From NCBI GenBank assembly GCA_033720735.1, contig JAWWBX010000046.1:1-20647 (forward strand): a DNA stretch of 20,647 nucleotides. Direction: 5' to 3'. Source of the DNA: B8-G4 sp033720735. Its GTDB lineage: Bacteria; Bacteroidota; Bacteroidia; Chitinophagales; Saprospiraceae. Below are positions 14,635-20,647 of the stretch, piece by piece (the stretch's first letter is position 1; every line of letters starts with the position of its first letter). Both the position numbers and the translations under genes were made by a program. Under the pieces are notes generated by a model that was not told the DNA's origin, made no database searches, and saw nothing but the letters and a program-made list of their open reading frames with translations.

Positions 14635-16848
14635 ATGTCTGACAAGGAACCGGTCGTCGCGACGCCCGTTAAGTTTGGCACGTTCAAAGGCGTGTTTACC
14701 CCGACCCTGCTCACTATCCTGGGGGTGATCATGTATTTGCGCGGGCCGTGGGTGGTGGGCAATGCCGGAGTGCTTGGCGCGATCGGGATCATCACCCTGG
14801 CCACGGTCATCACGCTGTTTACCTCCCTGTCGATGTCCTCGATCGTCACCAATATCCGGATCAAGGCGGGTGGCGCTTTTGCGATCATCGCCCAATCCCT
14901 GGGCCTCGAGGCCGGCGGTGCGATCGGCATCCCGCTTTATGTGGCCCAGGCTTTGTCGGTGGTCATGTACATCTTCGGTTTTCGGGAGGGCTGGCTGTGG
15001 ATCTTCCCGGATCACCCGGCCATTCTGGTCGACCTGGCGTCCTTCCTCATCATTTTCGGGATCACCAACATCAGTGCCAATGCCGCTTTCAAGACGCAAT
15101 ACGTGATCCTGGCTGTGATCATTTTGTCCCTGATCTCCATCGGACTCAGCTTCCTCAACAACCCCATCAACACCGACATCCGGCTGGTCGGAAACTTTGA
15201 AGGATCGATCGAGAACAATTTCAGCGGCATGAGCTTCTGGATGGTCTTTGCGGTGTACTTCCCTGCCGTCACCGGGATCATGGTCGGTGCCAACATGTCT
15301 GGCGAACTCAAGGATCCGCGGGTCAGTATCCCTCGCGGCACTCTGGCCGCCGTCGGGCTCAGCTATCTGATCTATGTGGGGCTGACCATTCTGGTGGCCT
15401 TTATCGCAACCCCGCAAGAATTGTTGACCAACTACAACGTGCTGATGGACAAGGCCTTCTTTGCGCCGGTGGTGATTGCAGGCCTGCTTGGCGCGACGTT
15501 TTCGTCTGCACTGGCCTCCCTGGTCGGAGCCCCCCGCATCCTGCAGGCCCTGGGGCAAAACAAGGTCCTCTTTTACAATAAGGAGCTGTCGAAGCTGGAC
15601 CGGAAAGGCGAGCCCAAGACGGCCTTCTACATTACATGTGTCATCGTGGTCCTCGCACTCCTGATGCGCGACCTCAATGCGATCGCTCCCATCCTGACCA
15701 TGTTTTTCCTGATCACCTATGCCATGATCAATGTGGTGGTCCTGATCGAACAGGGCCTGGGACAGATCAGCTTCCGGCCCACCCTGAAAGTGCCGATCAT
15801 CGTCCCTCTGCTCGGCGCGATCGGATGTTTCTTTGTCATGTTCATTATCAACTCCACCCTTGGCCTGGTGTCGCTGGGGATTGTCGCCGCAGTCTACATC
15901 TATCTCACCCGGCGCAAGAACCTGTACACCCAGGAAGGTGATACCAGGAGCGGGATGTTCAACTCACTGGCCGAGTGGTCTGCCAAAGTCGTCAGCCGCT
16001 TGCCTGAAGCCAGCGAACGGGCATGGCAACCCAACCTGCTGGTTCCGGCACAGACGGTCAACGATGTGGTACGATCGTACAAGACGATCTACAACCTCGC
16101 CCGGCCGAAGGGGTCCGTCAAGATCCTGGGATTTGATACCGGTGGAGAGACTCGCAAGCTGGCAAAACGCTTGCCTGAATTGTGCCAGGCCTTCATGCAG
16201 CAGGATATCAGTGCCGCCTACGCCATGGTCCATGCGGAGTCGTATCTCTCGGGCGTGCTCACCTCAATGCAAAGCCTCAAAGCCTCCTTCTTCCGGCCCA
16301 ACACACTGTTCCTCAGCCTGACCGACAACGTGGATGCCGACCCGGAAACCAGCACCCTGCTCGGCAAGGCACGTGCGTACGGCTTCGGTGCCTACTTGTA
16401 TGTAGCCTACGGAAAGGTCGGACTGGGGCTGGAAAAGACGATCAACCTGTGGCTCGATATCCGGTCGGTCGACCGGGACATCAAGTTCAAGGTCGACAAT
16501 ATCAACATCGGTCTGCTCACCGCATACCTGCTCAAGCGCAACTGGCGGGCAGAGCTCAACATCCTGGTCATGATCGACGAAAACGGTGATGCTCCGTTTG
16601 AGCGCAAGTCGGCCCAGGAATACATGGAGAAGCTGATGGTCCTGGCGCGGATGCCAAGCGACAGCAAGGTCCTGTATGTCACCAGGCAGATCTACCAGGT
16701 CATTGAGGACATGCCGCGGGCTGACCTCAACATCATCACCATGACACCCGGGTCGATCGACCTTGCCGACGTACGTCACAAGTCCCTGCTGTTCGAAACC
16801 TCCATCCTGTGTACGCTCGACAGCGGGTTGGAGAATGCGTTGGCTTAG
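14635..16848 (+). CDS. SLC12-type cation-chloride cotransporter homologue (APC superfamily)
   Basis: A 737-residue inner-membrane transporter. The N-terminal ~430 residues hold about 12 hydrophobic segments with cation-chloride-cotransporter signatures. TM1 reads ILGVIMYLRGPWVVGNAG (~28-45), then KAGGAFAIIAQSLGLEAGGAIG (~77-98), then YFPAVTGIMVGANMSGELKDP (~208-228) and SIPRGT. The C-terminal ~300 residues are soluble and match the conserved SLC12 tail, ending in the characteristic SGLENALA-type sequence. Eukaryotic members couple Cl- to Na+ and/or K+; the ions used by bacterial members are mostly untested. No Shine-Dalgarno sequence precedes the ATG. It is divergent from the cyclase gene and upstream of the carbonic anhydrase gene. 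A weak TAAGTTTA at 14574-14581 could be a -7 element. Confidence 0.93.
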   Translation: MSDKEPVVATPVKFGTFKGVFTPTLLTILGVIMYLRGPWVVGNAGVLGAIGIITLATVITLFTSLSMSSIVTNIRIKAGGAFAIIAQSLGLEAGGAIGIPLYVAQALSVVMYIFGFREGWLWIFPDHPAILVDLASFLIIFGITNISANAAFKTQYVILAVIILSLISIGLSFLNNPINTDIRLVGNFEGSIENNFSGMSFWMVFAVYFPAVTGIMVGANMSGELKDPRVSIPRGTLAAVGLSYLIYVGLTILVAFIATPQELLTNYNVLMDKAFFAPVVIAGLLGATFSSALASLVGAPRILQALGQNKVLFYNKELSKLDRKGEPKTAFYITCVIVVLALLMRDLNAIAPILTMFFLITYAMINVVVLIEQGLGQISFRPTLKVPIIVPLLGAIGCFFVMFIINSTLGLVSLGIVAAVYIYLTRRKNLYTQEGDTRSGMFNSLAEWSAKVVSRLPEASERAWQPNLLVPAQTVNDVVRSYKTIYNLARPKGSVKILGFDTGGETRKLAKRLPELCQAFMQQDISAAYAMVHAESYLSGVLTSMQSLKASFFRPNTLFLSLTDNVDADPETSTLLGKARAYGFGAYLYVAYGKVGLGLEKTINLWLDIRSVDRDIKFKVDNINIGLLTAYLLKRNWRAELNILVMIDENGDAPFERKSAQEYMEKLMVLARMPSDSKVLYVTRQIYQVIEDMPRADLNIITMTPGSIDLADVRHKSLLFETSILCTLDSGLENALA

Positions 16849-16857
16849 TGCGCATGT

Positions 16858-16966
16858 GTTCACGTGCTTGCCCTGTACGCGTAGCGTAGCGGAGTCGTTC
16901 AGGGTTCAAGTGCTTGCCCTGGTACGCGTAATGTAGCGAAGTCGTACAGGGTTCAAGTGTTCGTGA
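16858..16966. repeat. Tandem 46-47-bp palindromic repeat, ~2.2 copies
   Basis: Copies at 16858-16903 and 16904-16950 begin GTTCA(C/A)GTGCTTGCCCTG, and a third partial start, GTTCAAGTG, lies at 16951. Each full copy contains a hairpin: CCCTGTACG (16871-16879) with CGTTCAGGG (16896-16904), and CCCTGGTACG (16917-16926) with CGTACAGGG (16943-16951). The loops share a GTAGCG motif. Differences at paired stem positions suggest the structure matters. It sits directly after the cotransporter stop codon and has no T-run. Confidence 0.8.
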
Positions 16967-16987
16967 ATTTTGGTCGCGCGAGAGACC

Positions 16988-17064
16988 GGGCGAATCGATA
17001 TTCGCCCTTGTCGACAGCTCGTTCTCCGCTTTGAGTCGGGCGAATCGATATTCGCCCTTGTCGA
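16988..17064. repeat. Two copies of a 27-bp palindromic element, 50-bp period
   Basis: Identical copies at 16988-17014 and 17038-17064. Each consists of an 8-bp perfect inverted repeat, GGGCGAAT-CGAT-ATTCGCCC, followed by TTGTCGA. The spacing is exactly 50 bp, about five helical turns, so both would face the same side of DNA. It could be a REP-like dispersed element or a protein-binding palindrome upstream of the carbonic anhydrase gene. Confidence 0.85.
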
Positions 17065-17145
17065 TCGCTTTTTGTGGCCCTCTTTTTCCCTTTTGCGGTT
17101 CTTCATTTCTCGGTTTTCCGGTTTTGCGGTTATTTTGCCGTCACT

Positions 17146-17772
17146 ATGGACATCCGCACGATTTTCGACCGCAACGAAGCCTGGATCGCTGAGAAGCTGA
17201 AGGGCGATCCGGAGTATTTCAAAGAACTCGCCAAGGGGCAAAACCCGGCGATCCTCTACATCGGCTGCGCCGACAGCCGCGTGACAGCTGAAGAACTGAT
17301 GGGCATGGGCCCAGGTGAGGTGTTTGTGCACCGCAACATTGCCAATGTCGTGTCCAACACCGACCTGAATGCCATGTCGGTCATCCATTTTGCAGTGACC
17401 CAGCTCAAGGTTGAGCACATCGTCGTGTGCGGTCATTATTACTGTGGCGGGGTCCTGGCCGCCATGCAGCCCGACGACATGGGTGTACTCAACGCCTGGC
17501 TCTATGAGATCCGCGACGTGTATCGTCTCCACAAGCAAGCCCTGGACGCAATCGAAGACGAAGATGCCCGCTATCATCGACTGGTGGAGCTCAATGTACA
17601 GGAGCAATGTGTCAATGTGCTGAAACTACCTGAAGTCCAGTCGGCCTATCGCAACGGAACACTGAGTGTGCACGGATGGGTCTTCGACATCCGCACCGGT
17701 CAGCTCATCGACCTGGGTATCGATTTTGAAAAGATCCAGGAAGGCATGGAGGAGATCTACCGGTTGCAGTAA
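17146..17772 (+). CDS. Beta-class carbonic anhydrase
   Basis: A 208-residue zinc enzyme interconverting CO2 and bicarbonate. The zinc ligands are C41 (in CADSRV), H97 and C100 (in CGHYYCGG), with the conserved D43-R45 dyad in the same CADSR motif. The length is normal for the family. The ATG at 17146 (MDIRTIFDRNEAW) is chosen because homologues begin near this point. An in-frame GTG at 17074 would add 24 hydrophobic residues encoded by a T-rich stretch and is less likely. No Shine-Dalgarno sequence is visible. It follows the cotransporter gene on the same strand after 297 bp and precedes the caspase-like gene by 67 bp. Cytoplasmic location is expected from the chosen start. Confidence 0.95.
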   Translation: MDIRTIFDRNEAWIAEKLKGDPEYFKELAKGQNPAILYIGCADSRVTAEELMGMGPGEVFVHRNIANVVSNTDLNAMSVIHFAVTQLKVEHIVVCGHYYCGGVLAAMQPDDMGVLNAWLYEIRDVYRLHKQALDAIEDEDARYHRLVELNVQEQCVNVLKLPEVQSAYRNGTLSVHGWVFDIRTGQLIDLGIDFEKIQEGMEEIYRLQ

Positions 17773-17839
17773 GACGGTGCCGTTGTCGCGCATGCTCCTT
17801 CGATAAAACACTATCTTAAGAGCACCAACAACCCTAGCC

Positions 17840-20053
17840 ATGCTCCGCTACTTCAAGCTTGCAGTTTGTACACTGCTCTTCTCGTCCGTGATATCGGTTT
17901 CCACCGCGACCGATCTGACCGTTACCAACATTCACACCAACAACTACGTCACGGCCAGCCAGGCGTTGCAGATCCAGTTTACCCTCGCCAATATCAATGT
18001 CCAGGTCGCCTCCGGGCACTTCTATTATGTGCAGGTCACGGACAACAAGGGAGCGCCAGTTTTTATGGAGGAAATGTCAGCACCCCTGATCGAGGCATTC
18101 AGCGAACAGATCATCACTACCTCCGCGCAGTGGGTCCCGGAACGCACGGGCACCTATACGATTACCGCCGGAGTGGATTATTTCGGTGACATCGATACGA
18201 CCAACAATGTGCTGTCACAGACGACGACAGCGATCATCTCGCGTGAGGAGTTTGTATTCAATCTGGAGGGCGCTACTACGATCCTGCCATCATGCGACAC
18301 GTCCGCCAGCGCGTTCGTGCCGCTGCATCCCCTGCATCCCGGTGACTTGCTTGCAAATACTGAATCGTCTGGGGGCATTGAGATCCAGAACTTCACCTGG
18401 TTTGCCTTTTACGATTGCGACCCGACCGCACGCTGGGCTCATACAAGCTATTTCATCCTGGTGGACGCGGTGGACACCATCGGCCAGATATTCAGCTCGA
18501 CGTTCCCGCCTGAGATCAACGGGCTGCCGTATATGACGGATATTGAAATACGTGATACCACCAGCGAGCGCATCCTCGGTACCCCACAAGTCTTCGACAC
18601 CGTTTTCACAGCCTCGACGATCGCCGACGAAACCCCGATGACCCCCGATCCGGCCGTTACCTGCGCCATCCTCGCCGGGGGAAAGCCCTATAACCAAAGC
18701 GAGGCAAAAGCGTTCCGCAGCGACCTCGAATACATGGAGCGCAACCTGCTCAGGGAATCGCGTGGATTGCAATTGGATTCCAATCAAATTGCCTTCATCG
18801 GCAATGCTACCAAGGGAGAGATCTGTGGCGCCATCGACAATGTGCAGAATGGCTATGACAAAATCCTGTTTTACTACAGCGGTCACGGCAACCACTTCGT
18901 CACCGACACACAACGCTTTGGCTGGCTGGTTACCCAGGACCAAATTGTCGATCAACTCCTGTACTCCGAACTCGCCAACAAGCTCAATGCGACATCCGCC
19001 AAAGACATCTGTGTGATGATCGATGCCTGCTTTTCAGGTGAGGCGATCAACGCCTTTCAGTCCACCTTCGGTGCATTCAAGAACAAGAATGTGACGGTGA
19101 TCACCGCAGCAAACAAGGACACGACCTCGCTGACCAACCGCGTGTACGTCACAGCCAACGGTGAGCAGATCTGGCTCGGGTTTTTCAGCTGGCATTTTGT
19201 GCTGTGTTATGGGGAACCCATGGCCAATCAGGATGATGATCCGATGATCTCTTTCCCCGAAGCGTTTCACTGGGTCCGCAAAATGAACCCGAAAACGACC
19301 ACCGGCAAGTGCATGAATGACGCGCTGGACCCGCAGATGTGGCTGTGCCGCACCAAACCAGTGGCACCCGCACCAGCGGTAACGCGTCTTCCGGACACGG
19401 GCCTGGGGGTACGCATGCGATCCGAACCGGCCCCCACGGATTCTGTCAGTTGCAGCATGGACTTTTATGTTGATGACGAATTTGCGTGGGACGACGACCA
19501 AATCCTGGACATTTCGCCGACGCGCACCTGGAAACTCGAGTGGAACCCACAGACATCATTTGCTATGGATCTGCAATTTGGCTACGATCTGACATTTGAC
19601 GAGCTGGCGCCGTCAGATACCACTGAAGTGGGTGTGGTCAAATGCGACAGTGGGGGGATGTGGCATCGCGTCCCGTCGAAAGACGAGCCTGACTCCAACA
19701 GGGTGGTGGTGACAGACGTGGATACGCTCGGCACCTATGCGCTGGCGACAGTGATGAAAATGTCGACCCGGGTGCGTGAGGTGCATGAAATCCCCGGGGT
19801 AGAGTGGATGATCGCCCCCAATCCGGCATCGGACCAAAGTGAAGTCAGGGTGACGATTGATCGGCGCAGGTCCGTAACCATCTCGCTCCATGATCTGCAG
19901 GGTCGTTGCGTAATATCGCTTGTATCAGCGACGCTCCCCTCTGGTACACATCTCCTGCCAGTCGTTCTGTCCAACTTGCCCGTTGGCACTTATCTGTGCA
20001 GGCTTGAGGTGGATGGGCATCATATGACACGCGGTATCGTGCGCACCGACTAA
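17840..20053 (+). CDS. Secreted clan-CD (caspase/legumain-like) cysteine peptidase with T9SS sorting domain
   Basis: 737 residues. The N-terminus (MLRYFKLAVCTLLFSSVIS) is a signal peptide with likely cleavage near residue 23. Residues ~25-135 resemble a CARDB-type adhesion fold (DLTVTNIHTNN, QFTLANIN). Residues ~272-470 form a caspase-like peptidase domain with catalytic H349 in YYSGHGNH and C397 in MIDACFSGE, the spacing and context of clan CD (families C13/C14). Residues ~470-655 are unassigned. Residues 656-737 are a T9SS type A tail (APNP, then a terminal beta-sandwich). It is predicted to cross the outer membrane and be anchored or released. Substrate and any self-cleavage site are unknown. 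No Shine-Dalgarno sequence is visible; a weak TATCTTAA at 17812 could be a -7 element. It is convergent with the reductase gene, stop codons 12 bp apart. Confidence 0.92.
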   Translation: MLRYFKLAVCTLLFSSVISVSTATDLTVTNIHTNNYVTASQALQIQFTLANINVQVASGHFYYVQVTDNKGAPVFMEEMSAPLIEAFSEQIITTSAQWVPERTGTYTITAGVDYFGDIDTTNNVLSQTTTAIISREEFVFNLEGATTILPSCDTSASAFVPLHPLHPGDLLANTESSGGIEIQNFTWFAFYDCDPTARWAHTSYFILVDAVDTIGQIFSSTFPPEINGLPYMTDIEIRDTTSERILGTPQVFDTVFTASTIADETPMTPDPAVTCAILAGGKPYNQSEAKAFRSDLEYMERNLLRESRGLQLDSNQIAFIGNATKGEICGAIDNVQNGYDKILFYYSGHGNHFVTDTQRFGWLVTQDQIVDQLLYSELANKLNATSAKDICVMIDACFSGEAINAFQSTFGAFKNKNVTVITAANKDTTSLTNRVYVTANGEQIWLGFFSWHFVLCYGEPMANQDDDPMISFPEAFHWVRKMNPKTTTGKCMNDALDPQMWLCRTKPVAPAPAVTRLPDTGLGVRMRSEPAPTDSVSCSMDFYVDDEFAWDDDQILDISPTRTWKLEWNPQTSFAMDLQFGYDLTFDELAPSDTTEVGVVKCDSGGMWHRVPSKDEPDSNRVVVTDVDTLGTYALATVMKMSTRVREVHEIPGVEWMIAPNPASDQSEVRVTIDRRRSVTISLHDLQGRCVISLVSATLPSGTHLLPVVLSNLPVGTYLCRLEVDGHHMTRGIVRTD
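19805..20050 (+). other. T9SS type A C-terminal sorting domain of the caspase-like protein
   Basis: The encoded tail begins WMIAPNPASDQ and continues with short beta-strands: VTISLHDLQGRC, LPSGTHLLPV and LPVGTYLCRLEVDG. This is the order seen in PorU-processed sorting domains. The giant gene at the left of the window ends in the same kind of tail (NEPNPF at ~10635), so both products are expected to use one secretion route. Confidence 0.82.
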
Positions 20054-20065
20054 CGCGGACCCGGT

Positions 20066-20647
20066 CTAGGTGGCTCTGGTCGGATCTCCTGCCGCCCACG
20101 CCACCCCGTCACCCCGATCCATTTGCGCGATCTCAGCCATGTCCACGGCATCGATCTCAAATGAGAACAGATCAATGTTTTGTTTGATGCGTGCTTCTTT
20201 CGTGCTTTTCGGCAGCACAGCATAGCCCTTTTGAAGCGCCCAGCGCAGCAAGAGCTGTGCTTCACTGACACCATACTTGTCGGCCATGACTTTGAAGGGC
20301 GAGGTGTCTGCTGCCCCATCGGCCTTCATCTGCTCGGTCTTGGCGCTGTTGTGACCTGCGGCCGAGCGCCAGGTGGAGAGGGGCACTAACGAACTGTAGG
20401 CAATGATCGTGATCCCGTTGTCTTGAAGGAAAGTGACCAGCTCTGGCTTCTGCGACCACGGGTGCAGCTCGATCTGGTTGGCGTCCGGCAGCGGCAGTCC
20501 GGCAGCAACCAGTTCTTCGATGTGCGCCTGGCTGAAGTTGCTGACACCGATCGACCGCGCCTTGCCCTGATCGCATAACGCTACCAATCCTTTCCATGCC
20601 TCAATGCGATCGCCATAAGGCGCATGGATCAGGTACAGATCCACGTA
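20066..20647 (-). CDS. Aldo/keto reductase, C-terminal part (5' partial)
   Basis: 193 residues, open to the right edge. The sequence starts in YVDLYLIHAP, the AKR signature containing the catalytic-tetrad histidine, and includes KARSIGVSNFS. The third AKR signature is VLPKSTKEARIKQN, which binds the NADPH phosphate. The missing N-terminal third would hold the catalytic Asp, Tyr and Lys. Resemblance is to the 2,5-diketo-gluconate reductase-like branch, which reduces small aldehydes and ketones with NADPH in the cytoplasm. The GTG at 20644 lies inside the conserved signature and is not the start. It is convergent with the caspase-like gene; no clear terminator lies between them. Confidence 0.93.
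   Translation of the reverse strand, partial: YVDLYLIHAPYGDRIEAWKGLVALCDQGKARSIGVSNFSQAHIEELVAAGLPLPDANQIELHPWSQKPELVTFLQDNGITIIAYSSLVPLSTWRSAAGHNSAKTEQMKADGAADTSPFKVMADKYGVSEAQLLLRWALQKGYAVLPKSTKEARIKQNIDLFSFEIDAVDMAEIAQMDRGDGVAWAAGDPTRAT

Noticed and set aside
14596..15558. 320-residue minus-strand frame inside the cotransporter gene
   Set aside because: It is antisense to clear transmembrane coding sequence. Its His/Asp/Gly/Arg-rich composition is typical of a shadow of hydrophobic codons.
16858..17064. CRISPR-like array
   Set aside because: There are only about two copies of each repeat, with dissimilar units and no regular unique spacers or cas genes. The elements are palindromes of two families.
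20054..20065. Terminator between the caspase-like and reductase genes
   Set aside because: The 12-bp gap and flanking bases show no stable hairpin with a T-run.

Overview
The window comes from a member of the Bacteroidota, most likely a Saprospiraceae/Lewinella-type lineage. Two genes end in type IX secretion system (T9SS) C-terminal sorting domains, which are confined to that phylum. A giant cysteine-patterned HYR-repeat protein with a dockerin, a cohesin-like domain and a T9SS tail is a form familiar from Saprospiraceae genomes. Most genes lack a Shine-Dalgarno sequence, also typical of the phylum. Base composition is moderately GC-rich by eye. No rRNA, tRNA, CRISPR array, insertion sequence or prophage gene was recognised.

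Layout. Positions 3-10874 (+) are the 3' part of one giant surface-protein gene that enters from the left edge. It begins inside a tandem array of ~1.16-kb super-repeats, each encoding four HYR-like modules. Further HYR modules follow, interrupted by a lamin-tail-like domain and a P-domain. The end is a cysteine-rich region, a dockerin, a cohesin-like domain and the sorting signal. A bidirectional terminator with a UUCG loop (10888-10936) separates it from a leftward cluster: a 416-aa protein of unknown function (10935-12185), an 85-aa charged protein (12221-12478), and a class III nucleotide cyclase fused to a TolB-like domain and TPRs (12559-14445). Rightward again come an SLC12-type cation-chloride cotransporter homologue (14635-16848), an intergenic segment with two kinds of repeated palindromes (16849-17145), a beta-carbonic anhydrase (17146-17772), and a secreted clan-CD (caspase/legumain-like) cysteine peptidase with a T9SS tail (17840-20053). 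A truncated aldo/keto reductase (20066-20647, -) runs off the right edge.

How the genes may work together. The giant HYR protein and the caspase-like protein are both predicted to be exported by T9SS and displayed or released at the outer membrane. The cyclase, the cotransporter and the carbonic anhydrase lie together and could form a bicarbonate/ion-linked signalling and transport group, but adjacency is the only evidence for that. The strongest candidates for something new are the mixed domain architecture of the giant protein, the secreted caspase-like protease, and the cyclase with non-canonical active-site residues.
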